Program-made: the position numbers and the translations under genes
Shown here: positions 23,248 to 31,272 of the stretch, one piece after another
Layout: every line of letters begins with the position of its first letter
How positions within the stretch are numbered: position 1 is the stretch's first letter
The notes under the pieces: generated by a model
Told to the model about the DNA's origin: nothing
The model's input: the letters and a program-made list of their open reading frames with translations, nothing else
Databases searched by the model: none
From: an uncultured Clostridia bacterium
Lineage (GTDB): Bacteria > Bacillota > Clostridia > TANB77 > CAG-508
DNA: 39,662 nucleotides
Direction of reading: 5' to 3'
Assembly: GCA_944388695.1 (NCBI GenBank)
Contig: CALXJT010000010.1
Coordinates: forward strand, 1 to 39,662

Positions 23248-23278
23248 TAGGGGGGCGGATTAAAATTCTGCTCCCCTA
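23248..23278 (+). terminator. Strong hairpin after the small acidic ORF
   Basis: TAGGGGGGCGGA (23248-23259) pairs with 23267-23278 over twelve positions, including two G-T pairs, with a seven-base loop. It is GC-rich for this genome. No T-tract follows, so termination would be less efficient, or the hairpin may stabilise the 3' end. The rest of 23214-23564 holds a 13-base direct repeat (GGAAGTATTTTGA at 23292 and 23309), the rlmN promoter and a ~200-base leader with no clear structure. Confidence 0.55.
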
Positions 23279-23329
23279 GTAATGTTATAGTGGAAGTATT
23301 TTGAAGATGGAAGTATTTTGAAAAATTTC

Positions 23330-23358
23330 TTGTTTAGTAATATGAAAAATGATATAAT
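23330..23358 (+). promoter_or_regulatory. Sigma-A-type promoter for rlmN
   Basis: TTGTTT, 17 bases, TATAAT. It implies a leader of about 200 bases before the TTG start of rlmN; I see no stable riboswitch-like fold in that leader. Confidence 0.5.
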
Positions 23359-23564
23359 ATACTATGTAATTTGTTTGAGTTCAAAAGATATATAATTACA
23401 AGTTCAATTTTTGGATTGGAGAAGTTAAAAGAAATATACATAAAGTCAATAGGAAAAGAGAAAGCAGATAAAAACTTTAAATATTTATAAAATTTTATTT
23501 AATAAAAAACTAAAATTAAATTGTAGAGGATAATTTAAACATTATATTATAGGAGGAAATTTAA

Positions 23565-24587
23565 TTGAAAAATATAAAAGATTATTCATTAGAAGAATTA
23601 AAAGAAGAAATGAAAAAGATTAACGAAAAACCATTTAGAGCTGTACAAATATCAGAATGGTTATATCAAAATAGGGTTTCAAATTTTGATGATATGACAA
23701 ATCTGTCAATTGCTTTTAGGGAAAAACTAAAAGAATTATATTATATTAAAGAATTTAAAATTCAAAAAAAACAAGTTGCTTCTGATGGAACTAAAAAATA
23801 TTTATTTGATTTATTAGATGGAAATGCAATTGAAACAGTTCTTATGGAATATCATCATGGATATAGTATATGTGTTTCATCTCAAATTGGTTGTAAAATG
23901 GGATGTAAGTTTTGTGCTTCAACAGGAATACCATTTGTTAGAAATTTAACTTCAGGAGAAATACTAGAGCAAATTATGGCAGTAGAAAGAGATGAAAATA
24001 TTCGTATTTCAAATGTTGTTTTTATGGGAATAGGTGAACCTCTTGATAATTATGATAATGTTGTAAAAGCAATAAAAATGATAAATGATCCAAAAGTTTT
24101 GAATATAGGTGCTAGACATATAAGTATATCTACTAGTGGATTAGTACCTAAAATATATAAGCTTGCAGAAGAAAATATTCAGTGTACATTATCAATATCA
24201 TTACATGCAACTACAGATGAACAAAGAAGTAGTATGATGCCTGTTAATAATACATATAATATAGAAGAATTATTACAAGCTTGCAGAGATTATGTAGAAA
24301 AGACTCATAGAAGAATTTCATTTGAATATGCTTTGGCAAAAGAAAATAATGATAATTTAGATGATGCTAAAAGATTAGTAAAACTATTAAAAGGTATGCT
24401 TTGTCATGTAAATTTAATACCTATAAATAAGATAGAAAATGGAGAATATACTAAAAGTACAAATGAAAATATTATGAAGTTTAGAGATTATTTAAATGAA
24501 CATGGAATCGTTGCAACAATTAGAAGAGAATTAGGTTCTGATATTGATGCTGCTTGTGGACAGTTGAGGAGAAAAAATTTAAATTAA
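23565..24587 (+). CDS. rlmN: 23S rRNA (adenine2503-C2) / tRNA (adenine37-C2) methyltransferase RlmN
   Basis: 340-residue radical SAM enzyme that methylates C2 of A2503 in 23S rRNA and A37 in some tRNAs. The N-terminal accessory domain has KPFRAVQISEWLYQN. ETVLMEYHHGYSICVSSQIG leads to the cluster motif CKMGCKFCAS with C110, C114 and C117. FMGIGEPLDNYDNV is the SAM-binding GEP motif, and SISTSGLVPKI and LSISLHATTDEQRSSMMPVN follow. The methyl-accepting cysteine is in DIDAACGQL near residue 333. LIPINKIENGEY is an expected motif; RlmN rather than Cfr is favoured by this overall pattern. The start is TTG at 23565, eight bases after a perfect AGGAGG, and no nearer ATG exists. Confidence 0.93.
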   Translation: MKNIKDYSLEELKEEMKKINEKPFRAVQISEWLYQNRVSNFDDMTNLSIAFREKLKELYYIKEFKIQKKQVASDGTKKYLFDLLDGNAIETVLMEYHHGYSICVSSQIGCKMGCKFCASTGIPFVRNLTSGEILEQIMAVERDENIRISNVVFMGIGEPLDNYDNVVKAIKMINDPKVLNIGARHISISTSGLVPKIYKLAEENIQCTLSISLHATTDEQRSSMMPVNNTYNIEELLQACRDYVEKTHRRISFEYALAKENNDNLDDAKRLVKLLKGMLCHVNLIPINKIENGEYTKSTNENIMKFRDYLNEHGIVATIRRELGSDIDAACGQLRRKNLN

Positions 24588-24771
24588 AATAATATTAATA
24601 ATTTTAATAAAATGAAATTATTTAATAAATTAGATTAAAAATATTTCTAAAAATAATTTGTGTAGATGTAAAAAATTAGACTTAATATTATGAAAATAGA
24701 TAATAATTGAAGATAAATTAATTGAAAAAAAAAAAGAAAGAGAAAATTTGATTGAGTAATCTTCAAAAAAC
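24588..24771. other. AT-rich interval after rlmN
   Basis: No gene, repeat or stable fold is seen between the rlmN stop and the terminator at 24772. It is unusually A-rich (for example a run near 24726-24738). Confidence 0.4.
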
Positions 24772-24803
24772 TAGCAAGAGAACATGAAACTCTTGCTATT
24801 TTT
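24772..24803 (+). terminator. Intrinsic terminator after rlmN
   Basis: TAGCAAGAG (24772-24780) pairs perfectly with CTCTTGCTA (24790-24798), nine-base loop, followed by TTTTT. The -35 box of the next promoter lies within its right arm. Confidence 0.85.
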
Positions 24804-24821
24804 ATGTAAATTTGTTATAAT
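24793..24821 (+). promoter_or_regulatory. Promoter overlapping the rlmN terminator, for the HTH/PIN-like gene
   Basis: TTGCTA (24793-24798), 17 bases, TATAAT (24816-24821). The -35 box is the terminator stem's right arm. Confidence 0.5.
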
Positions 24822-24842
24822 ATAGTAGTAACTTGTTGATAT

Positions 24843-24864
24843 AACACTTTTTTATTAAAGTGTT
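24843..24864 (+). promoter_or_regulatory. Leader hairpin before the HTH/PIN-like gene
   Basis: AACACTTT (24843-24850) pairs with AAAGTGTT (24857-24864), six-base loop, about 12 bases after the predicted transcription start and 16 bases before the GGGAGAAC ribosome site. It could be an operator palindrome or an mRNA-stabilising hairpin. Confidence 0.4.
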
Positions 24865-24890
24865 CCTATTAATTCAAAAGGGAGAACATT

Positions 24891-26675
24891 ATGGCAAGAA
24901 GAATGACAGATGAGCAAAAACACGAAAGATTACAACAAATCATAATTTTAAGCCAAAAAGCTAAAAATTATGACGAAATCGCAGGAAAGATGGGTTTGTC
25001 AACTCAGGCGTTAAGCCTTTTCTTGAGCAACTATCCTAGAGAGCGGCAAAAGATTAGTGAAATGTTAAGCAAGAACAGAAGAAAGAAAGAAAATCCAAAA
25101 CATATTTCTTATTCAACTAAACGAAAAAGAATTGAAAAGGCAATCGAGGTTGCTAAAACATATAAGGAAATTTCTGAAATTACAGGACTTTCCTATTATG
25201 TGATTAAGGATGTTCTTAGCTTTCCGGAAAATCTTGAACTCAAAGAAAGAGTTGAAGGAAAGATTAAAGAAAATTCGAGAAAATCTGGAATTTCAAAATC
25301 TTCTAAACTTCAGGACCAGGCTAATCAGGAGAAAGAACAGAATGAAAATGACAAAACAGAGCAGAAAGTAAATGAATCTAAAGCTCAAGGAGAAACAGAG
25401 AATGAGGGGAATAAAGTAGAAACTCAAGAATCTGCGAAGAAGGAAACAGGTAATACAGAACTGAAAGAAAAGGCAACAAATGGAGCAGGCAATGTAGAAT
25501 TACAAGAGCAGGCAGTGACTGAAACAAGTGAGGCGCAGATACTGCAGAAAAAAGGCACACCTGGAATTCGGGAAAAAGTAGAACCGAAAAAAAGGGTCAA
25601 AGCCGTATATATGTTACATAGCAGTATTAGCATGTTTGGAGATATTGAGATTATTTTAGCTATACTCTCAATGGATAACAAATTTGCAATTACAGATGTT
25701 GAACTGGATGAACTTAAAGCTATAAAGAAGTCTTCTAGTTCTAAAGCAACTTCAGACGAAGTAAACAGATTTTATAAGCTTATGATTTCGAATCTGGACA
25801 ATTTCAGTTATTATGAAATAAAAGATAAGATATCAGAGTTTAAAAGCAGTAATGATGTAACTATTGAGCTTTGCAAAGAAGAGTCATTTATTTTGCTTAC
25901 TGCGAGTCTAGATATGGCATTGCGTGCAGCTTTTAAAGGTGTTGAGGTTAGATTACTTAGTACTGATCCGAACATTGGAAATTCCTACAGTTTTTCGTAT
26001 ATCTTAAAAGCTTTAAAATTAGGAGAATACAAAAAATCTGGAGCAATAAAATTGATTTCTCTTGACTCTCTGAAAAAAGAGTTAGTAAAAAAAGGATTTA
26101 AAAAGTATATCGAGAAAGAAGATATTGCTTCAGTATCAAAGAGAATTGGTAGGGAACGCCCGAATGTTTTAGGACATGAAGAATCTGTTCGGGAAAAGTC
26201 AAATTCTTCAGAAGAGGTAAGTGTTTCAGAACAGTCAAGTGTTTCAATACCGGGAAAATTAGTCGGAAAGGAAGTAAGTGATTCTACACCTGGAAAGCCT
26301 ACTGCAAAATTTAAACGTAATCGAGATAATCTGATAGAATTATCAGAATTAGAGATTAAGGACAAGCAACTTTTTTTTACACTTCACAAAAATTGTATCG
26401 CAGAAGTATGGGATAGAGCCTATAAAACCAAGATAAATTTAGATGAAGAAGGTAAGAGAGTTAAACTAGTCGAAGGTTCACATCTGTTGCTGGCTGAATT
26501 TGATACAGAATATAATAGTATAATTATAAATAAGTATGAAATTCAGAGAGAGGATTCTACGAGTCTTTTCAGAAGTTTTCAGAGAAGAATCAGAGAAACA
26601 GATATGTTATTTGATTTTGCTGATATCAATATTAAGAAATTTGCTCAAAAGTCCAGAAAAGTTTTTCAGAATTAA
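24891..26675 (+). CDS. Unrecognised protein: two N-terminal helix-turn-helix units, PIN-like middle, unique C-terminus
   Basis: 594 residues. Two HTH-like units open the protein: NYDEIAGKMGLSTQALSLFLSNYP (about 27-50) and TYKEISEITGLSYYVIKDVLSFP (about 90-112). Residues ~130-230 are a disordered E/Q/K/T linker. Residues ~233-355 read like a PIN nuclease fold: AVYMLHSSISMFGDIEIILAIL, then FAITDVELDELKAIKKS, then ESFILLTASLDMALRAAFKGVEVRLLST. The acidic residues expected at the first strand and in the TnDrdL motif are mostly missing, so nuclease activity is doubtful. A second linker (~430-480) leads to a C-terminal beta-rich domain. Codon choice is less A-biased than in neighbours. It has its own promoter and terminator. 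A DNA-binding regulator or a relic of a defence/toxin gene are possibilities; I do not assign a function. Confidence 0.75.
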   Translation: MARRMTDEQKHERLQQIIILSQKAKNYDEIAGKMGLSTQALSLFLSNYPRERQKISEMLSKNRRKKENPKHISYSTKRKRIEKAIEVAKTYKEISEITGLSYYVIKDVLSFPENLELKERVEGKIKENSRKSGISKSSKLQDQANQEKEQNENDKTEQKVNESKAQGETENEGNKVETQESAKKETGNTELKEKATNGAGNVELQEQAVTETSEAQILQKKGTPGIREKVEPKKRVKAVYMLHSSISMFGDIEIILAILSMDNKFAITDVELDELKAIKKSSSSKATSDEVNRFYKLMISNLDNFSYYEIKDKISEFKSSNDVTIELCKEESFILLTASLDMALRAAFKGVEVRLLSTDPNIGNSYSFSYILKALKLGEYKKSGAIKLISLDSLKKELVKKGFKKYIEKEDIASVSKRIGRERPNVLGHEESVREKSNSSEEVSVSEQSSVSIPGKLVGKEVSDSTPGKPTAKFKRNRDNLIELSELEIKDKQLFFTLHKNCIAEVWDRAYKTKINLDEEGKRVKLVEGSHLLLAEFDTEYNSIIINKYEIQREDSTSLFRSFQRRIRETDMLFDFADINIKKFAQKSRKVFQN

Positions 26676-26712
26676 TTTTTGAATTAATAGTGAAAGCTAT
26701 TTAGGAGAGTAG

Positions 26713-26777
26713 GGGGCTGAAATAAGCCCCTGAAAAACAAAAAATCCACTTCGAGAGGAGATGGATTTTTTGTTTTT
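26713..26777. terminator. Double-hairpin bidirectional terminator
   Basis: GGGGCT/AGCCCC (26713-26718 with 26725-26730) is followed by a long stem. AAAAACAAAAAATCCA (26733-26748) pairs with 26762-26777, then CTTC/GGAG closes on a GAGA tetraloop (GNRA type) with one bulged A. T-tracts exist on both strands, so it serves the HTH/PIN-like gene and the convergent spoIVA. Confidence 0.85.
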
Positions 26778-26818
26778 GGAATCTATTTTAGAATATTATT
26801 TTTACGGTAAGAAAAATT

Positions 26819-28297
26819 TTATAATATAATGCAAATTAATCCACCACTACCTTCATTAACTATTCTTTCCAAAGTTTCTTGAAGTTTAATTTGAGCTTCT
26901 TCTGGCATCTTTGAAAGTTTTGTTTGTAATCCTTCATTTACAAGTTCATGAAGACTTTTTCCAAAAATATTTGATTCCCAGATTTTTTTAGGGTCATTTT
27001 CAAAGCCAGATAATAAGTAATTTACTAATTCTTCTGATTGTTTTTCAGAGCCAACAATAGGAGAAACTTCTGTTGTTACATTAGTGCGAATCATGTGTAT
27101 ACTTGGAGCATTCGCACGAAGTTTTACTCCAAATCGTGAACCTTGCTTAACCATTTCTGGTTCTTCTAATACAAGTTCATCAATTGAAGGTGTTACAATT
27201 CCATATCCTTTTGCTTCTACTTCTTCTAAAGCATATGCAATTTTATCATATTTTTGTTTTGTTGATGAAAGTGTAGAAATTATGCTAAATAAATCACCTT
27301 CATTTGCGATGTTTACACCTGTTATTTCTGAAAGGATTTTATAAAATAGTTCTTCTTTTAATTCAATTCTTATATTTACATTACCAGTTCCAAGTTCTAT
27401 ATCTTCAATACTTGTATTTTCTATTATTTCAGTATTTTTAATTTTTCCTATACAAGGTGAAATATCTTTTAAAAATTGAACATCATTAAATGCATTTTTA
27501 ATTTCATTAAATAATTCATTTTTTAAAGAATGATTACTAGCTAAACCATCAGTCCATTTAGGGAATTTAATAGCAATTCTTTCTATAGGAAATTCATATA
27601 AGATATTTGAGAATATGTTGTTAATATCTTGTAATCCTAAATTTGCACAATTTGTTGGCATTACACTAGTTTTATACTTTTCGGATAATTTTTTTGCTAA
27701 TTCCTGTGTGTAATCAGAATTTGGTTCAGCTGAATTTAATAATATAATAAAAGGTTTATTTAATGCTTTTAATTCTGAAACTACACGTTCTTCTGCTTTT
27801 ATATAATCTTCTCTTGGAATATCGGTTATACTTCCATCTGTTGTTATTAATATACCAATTGTAGAATGTTCTTCAATAACTTTTTTTGTTCCTATTTCGG
27901 CTGCCTTTTCAAATGGGATTTCTTCTTCAGACCAAGGTGTTTTTACCATTCTAGGCATATCATCTTCTAAATATCCAATTGCATTGTCAACTAGATATCC
28001 AACACAATCTACAAGTCTAGTTTTAAATTTTAAATTATTATCAAGTGTAATTTCTATTGCTTCATTCGGTACAAATTTTGGTTCAGTCGTCATTATAGTT
28101 TTACCACTTGCACTTTGTGGCAGTTCATCTTTAGCTCTTTCTTTTTTATACTCATTGTCAATATTAGGAATGACTAAAAGATCCATGAATTTTTTTATGA
28201 AAGTAGATTTTCCTGTACGCACAGGTCCAACAACTCCAACATAAATATCTCCATCAGTTCTTTTAGCAATATCTTGATACAATCTTGTATTTTCCAT
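26819..28297 (-). CDS. spoIVA: Stage IV sporulation protein A (spore coat ATPase)
   Basis: 492 residues, the normal SpoIVA length. SpoIVA polymerises on the outer forespore membrane by hydrolysing ATP and forms the base layer of the spore coat. MENTRLYQDIAKRTDGDIYVG matches the conserved start, with Walker A GPVRTGKST at 24-32. QSASGKTIMTTEPKFVPNEA and VDCVGYLVDNAIGYLEDD cover the switch and Walker B region. The middle and C-terminal polymerisation domain include YGIVTPSIDELVLEEPEMVKQGSRFGVKLRANAPSIHMIR. The C-terminal residues are GGLICIIL. AAAGGAGGG lies about eight bases before the ATG, and a sigma-E-like promoter precedes it, fitting mother-cell expression. Its presence shows the organism is an endospore former or a recent descendant of one. 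Confidence 0.97.
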   Translation of the reverse strand: MENTRLYQDIAKRTDGDIYVGVVGPVRTGKSTFIKKFMDLLVIPNIDNEYKKERAKDELPQSASGKTIMTTEPKFVPNEAIEITLDNNLKFKTRLVDCVGYLVDNAIGYLEDDMPRMVKTPWSEEEIPFEKAAEIGTKKVIEEHSTIGILITTDGSITDIPREDYIKAEERVVSELKALNKPFIILLNSAEPNSDYTQELAKKLSEKYKTSVMPTNCANLGLQDINNIFSNILYEFPIERIAIKFPKWTDGLASNHSLKNELFNEIKNAFNDVQFLKDISPCIGKIKNTEIIENTSIEDIELGTGNVNIRIELKEELFYKILSEITGVNIANEGDLFSIISTLSSTKQKYDKIAYALEEVEAKGYGIVTPSIDELVLEEPEMVKQGSRFGVKLRANAPSIHMIRTNVTTEVSPIVGSEKQSEELVNYLLSGFENDPKKIWESNIFGKSLHELVNEGLQTKLSKMPEEAQIKLQETLERIVNEGSGGLICIIL

Positions 28298-28353
28298 CTA
28301 TATACCCTCCTTTAGATTTCAAGAAAAATGTTTGTACTCAATTCACTTTAATT

Positions 28354-28383
28354 AATGTATATTTTGAAAATTTTTGCTTATGA
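28354..28383 (-). promoter_or_regulatory. Sigma-E-like promoter for spoIVA
   Basis: On the minus strand TCATAAG (28383-28377), 15 bases, TATACATT (28361-28354). The -10 matches the sigma-E CATACAHT consensus at seven of eight positions and the -35 is a partial match to KMATATT. It lies about 57 bases before the ATG. Confidence 0.5.
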
Positions 28384-28444
28384 CAAGTTTTCAAAAAAAT
28401 TTGCAAAAATATTATCAATGTGATAAAATGACGGAGTGTATAAA

Positions 28445-28492
28445 TAATATATTTTATTTAACAAAAAAATATAAATAGAATAAAATATATTA
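28445..28492. repeat. AT-only inverted repeat upstream of the UDP-sugar pyrophosphorylase gene
   Basis: TAATATATTTTATT (28445-28458) is perfectly inverted at 28479-28492, with a 20-base spacer. It could be a protein-binding palindrome or a chance product of AT richness in the divergent intergenic region. Confidence 0.35.
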
Positions 28493-28543
28493 TGTTATAT
28501 TATTTATCAAAAACATCAAATGTATGTGAAGGGAATGAATATT

Positions 28544-29800
28544 ATGGATAAAGTGCAAGATATTGTTGACATTTTACATATGTATAATCAAGAACATATT
28601 GTAAATTGGCTAAATAAGTTAGATGAAGTTAAACAGAGAGAATTAATTGAACAAATAAATAATATTGATTTTCATCAAATGATGGAATTATATGATAATA
28701 CTAAAAAAGAAATAGAGTTAAAAGATAATAAAATTGATGCAGTTACATATATAGATAAAGAAAAATTACCAGAGTATGAAAAGGAGAGATTAGAAGAATT
28801 AGGTGAGAATGTTATAAAAGAGAATGCATATGCTGTTGTTACAATGGCAGGAGGTCAAGGAACAAGATTAGAACATAATGGACCAAAAGGAACTTTTAGA
28901 TTAGATGTTTATGGTAAAGGAAAATATTTATTTGAAATATTGGCAGAAAATTTAAAAGAAGCAAATGAGAGATATCAGACAACTATTCCTTGGTATATAA
29001 TGACAAGTAGAGAAAATAATGAAGCAACATATTTGTTTTTAGAGAAAAATAATTATTTTGGATATGATAAAGATAGTGTTATATTGTTTGAACAAGGTGA
29101 ACTTCCATTAATAGATACAGAAGGAAAATTACTAATTGGTAAAGATGGATTAGTAAAAGAAGCTTCTGATGGAAATGGAGGTGTATTTGCTTCGCTTAGA
29201 ACTTCTGGAGCGTTGGCGGACATGAAAGAAAGAGGCATAAAATGGGTGTTTATAGGTGGAGTAGATAATGTCCTATTAAAGATGGTAGACACTATTCTTC
29301 TTGGAATGGCAATCGATAAAAATGTAGAAATAGCTTCAAAATCAGTAGTTAAAGCAAATCCTCATGAAAAAGTAGGAGTATTTTGTAAGATGAATGGTCA
29401 TCCAAAAGTAATAGAATATTCTGAATTGCCAGAAAAAATGGCTGAAGAAGTAGATAATAATGGGGAATTAAAATATGGAGAATCACATATAATGTGTAAT
29501 TTATTTACAATTGATGCAATAGAAAAAGTAAGTAAAGAACCATTAATTTATCATAGTGCATTTAAGAAGAATTCATATTTAGATGAAGATGGAAAAGAAG
29601 TAGTGCCAAAAGAGCCAAATTCATATAAATTCGAGGCATTTATTTTTGATGCATTTGTATTTTTTGATGATATTGCAATATTAAGAGGGAAGAGAGAAGA
29701 CGATTTTGCACCAGTGAAAAATAAGGATGGTGTGGATAGTCCAAGAACTGCTAAAGAATTGTATGAGAAATATTGGGAAAGACAAAAAGTAGAAGTTTAG
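28544..29800 (+). CDS. Eukaryotic-type UDP-N-acetylhexosamine/UDP-sugar pyrophosphorylase (UDPGP family)
   Basis: 418 residues of the UDPGP family (AGX/UAP1-like), which makes a UDP-sugar from UTP and a sugar 1-phosphate. An N-terminal helical region (IVDILHMYNQEHIVNWLNKLD) precedes the nucleotide loop MAGGQGTRLEHNGPKGTFRLD. PWYIMTSRENNEATYLFLEKN, FEQGELPLID, GNGGVFASLRTSGALADMKERGIKWVFIGGVDNVLLKMVD and KFEAFIFDAFVF follow the eukaryotic UAP1 order. These motifs favour UDP-GlcNAc or a related hexosamine rather than UDP-glucose. The start is ATG 28544, with AAGGGA nine bases upstream; the ATG at 28520 lies before that site. A GlmU-C-like acyltransferase gene follows 260 bases later. Confidence 0.87.
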   Translation: MDKVQDIVDILHMYNQEHIVNWLNKLDEVKQRELIEQINNIDFHQMMELYDNTKKEIELKDNKIDAVTYIDKEKLPEYEKERLEELGENVIKENAYAVVTMAGGQGTRLEHNGPKGTFRLDVYGKGKYLFEILAENLKEANERYQTTIPWYIMTSRENNEATYLFLEKNNYFGYDKDSVILFEQGELPLIDTEGKLLIGKDGLVKEASDGNGGVFASLRTSGALADMKERGIKWVFIGGVDNVLLKMVDTILLGMAIDKNVEIASKSVVKANPHEKVGVFCKMNGHPKVIEYSELPEKMAEEVDNNGELKYGESHIMCNLFTIDAIEKVSKEPLIYHSAFKKNSYLDEDGKEVVPKEPNSYKFEAFIFDAFVFFDDIAILRGKREDDFAPVKNKDGVDSPRTAKELYEKYWERQKVEV

Positions 29801-29917
29801 ATTTAAATGTTTTTTTTAAAGTTATATTTTTTTGAAATAAAATGTGAATGATGTAGATATTAGCAGTTGTTAATTAATATAATAGAATTAAAAATAATAT
29901 GTTTGATTGATAATATA

Positions 29918-29963
29918 TTTATATTTATGTTTATATTTATATTTAAATTTATATTTATGTTTA
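29918..29963 (+). repeat. AT-rich direct repeat, 30-base period
   Basis: TTTATATTTATGTTTA occurs at 29918-29933 and 29948-29963 within a TTTATA-rich low-complexity run. It is likely a slippage product. Nothing else is recognisable in 29801-30060. Confidence 0.5.
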
Positions 29964-30060
29964 TTGAATACTTTGTGAGTATATACTTAATTGATTAATA
30001 TAGTATTGAATATATAACATTGATTAAATTCTGTAGTAATAGGAAGGAAATGAATATTTT

Positions 30061-30735
30061 ATGGAAATTTGTAAAATTGAAAATTTATATGATTTAAATC
30101 AAACTATAGCAAAAGATATTTTTGTAGATGTTCAATATCCTTGGGAAGTTTTACCTAAAATAGAGGATTTTATAAAATTACTTGGAGAGAGATTAGATAA
30201 GGATGAATATGAGAAAAAGGGAGAAGATATCTGGATAGCAAAATCAGCAAAAATAGCGCCATCTGCATCTATTACAGGACCTGCCATTATAGATAAAAAT
30301 GCTGAAATAAGACATTGTGCATTTATAAGAGGAAAAGTTATAGTTGGTGAAAATACAGTAGTGGGAAATTCAACTGAACTTAAGAATGTTATATTATTTA
30401 ATAATGTTCAAGTACCACATTATAATTATGTAGGAGATTCAATATTAGGATATAAATCTCATATGGGAGCAGGTTCTATTACATCTAATGTGAAATCAGA
30501 TAAGAGTTTAGTTGTAATTAAATATTTAGATGAAAAAATAGAAACAAATCGTAAAAAAGTTGGTGCAATGATAGGGGATTATGTCGAAGTTGGATGTGGT
30601 TCAGTTTTAAATCCTGGGACAGTAATAGGTAGAAATAGTAATATTTATCCATTGTCTTCTGTTCGAGGAGTTATTCCAGAAAGTAGTATTTTTAAAAACA
30701 AAAATGATATTGTAAAAAAAGAAGTTGAATTTTGA
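30061..30735 (+). CDS. Left-handed beta-helix acyltransferase, GlmU C-terminal-domain-like
   Basis: 224 residues. After ~60 N-terminal residues come hexapeptide repeats of a left-handed beta-helix (IWIAKSAKIAPSASITGPAII, then DKNAEIRHCAFIRGKVIVGE). TELKNVILFNNVQVPHYNYVGDSILG and HMGAGSITSNV align with the acetyltransferase half of GlmU (VEIKN...VNHLSYIGDAEIG...NIGAGTITCN), with the His of VPHYNYVGD in the place of the catalytic His. IGDYVEVGCGSVLNPGTVIG completes the coil. No uridylyltransferase domain is attached. With the UDPGP enzyme next door, the pair could supply both GlmU reactions for UDP-GlcNAc, an inference. GGAAGG precedes ATG, with the gene start 260 bases after its neighbour. Confidence 0.8.
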   Translation: MEICKIENLYDLNQTIAKDIFVDVQYPWEVLPKIEDFIKLLGERLDKDEYEKKGEDIWIAKSAKIAPSASITGPAIIDKNAEIRHCAFIRGKVIVGENTVVGNSTELKNVILFNNVQVPHYNYVGDSILGYKSHMGAGSITSNVKSDKSLVVIKYLDEKIETNRKKVGAMIGDYVEVGCGSVLNPGTVIGRNSNIYPLSSVRGVIPESSIFKNKNDIVKKEVEF

Positions 30736-30827
30736 TTTGATATATGAAAATAAAAAATTATAAAATGAAAAATATGATGGTTGAATGTCAATAGTTGGGG
30801 AGAAAACTTTTTTCGTTAAAATGAAAA

Positions 30828-30868
30828 AAATAATGGCAGAAATAGATAATCTATTTCTGTCATTATTT
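30828..30868. terminator. Bidirectional terminator between acyltransferase and four-TM genes
   Basis: AAATAATGGCAGAAATAG (30828-30845) pairs with 30851-30868 over 18 positions, one G-T, with a five-base loop. It is AT-rich at its base on both sides and lies between convergent genes. Confidence 0.75.
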
Positions 30869-30900
30869 ATGCTTTGATTTAATTAGCTATTACTATACAT

Positions 30901-31272
30901 CTACATACTTTGATTACCTGGTAAGAAATAATCTACAACACCATAAATTAAAGCACCAATTATAGCAGCCATCCAAGAAATAGAGTAACCAGCTACGAAA
31001 AATTGAGTTACATATAAAGTTATTGCAGCTAATGCAAAACCTACAAATCCTTTACCAAACGGACTAGCATGTAATCCAGTAAATCTTGATACTAAATAAT
31101 CAATTGCAGTTAAAACAACTGCTGCAATTGCAAGTGTCCATATATTATTTATAGAAAAACCAGGTGTAAAAAATGCTGTAATTGCTAAAACTACTGCAGC
31201 ACCTATTAATCTACCAACTATTTGCCATACTGTAGATGAAGTACTTTTTGTGCTTGATTCAGCATTTGACAT
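30901..31272 (-). CDS. Small four-TM membrane protein, phage holin (PF04020)-like
   Basis: 123 residues with four hydrophobic segments (about 18-38, 43-63, 74-94 and 98-118), a Ser/Thr/Lys-rich N-terminus and short loops. FFTPGFSINNIWTLAIAAVVL resembles the PF04020 family ('4 TMS phage holin'), which despite its name is widespread in bacterial chromosomes. Repetition of the sequence pattern (TPGFSI...GYSIS) suggests an internal duplication of two hairpins. AAAGGAGG lies about ten bases before the ATG. The only promoter seen is sigma-G-like, so the protein may be made in the forespore. No phage genes are nearby, so a lysis role is unlikely. Confidence 0.75.
   Translation of the reverse strand: MSNAESSTKSTSSTVWQIVGRLIGAAVVLAITAFFTPGFSINNIWTLAIAAVVLTAIDYLVSRFTGLHASPFGKGFVGFALAAITLYVTQFFVAGYSISWMAAIIGALIYGVVDYFLPGNQSM

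Noticed and set aside
28520..28543. ATG at 28520 as start of the UDP-sugar pyrophosphorylase
   Set aside because: The only good ribosome site (AAGGGA) lies after it, correctly spaced for ATG 28544.
30901..31272. Prophage remnant based on the holin-like protein
   Set aside because: No other phage genes are nearby, the family is common on chromosomes, and the promoter looks sporulation-specific.
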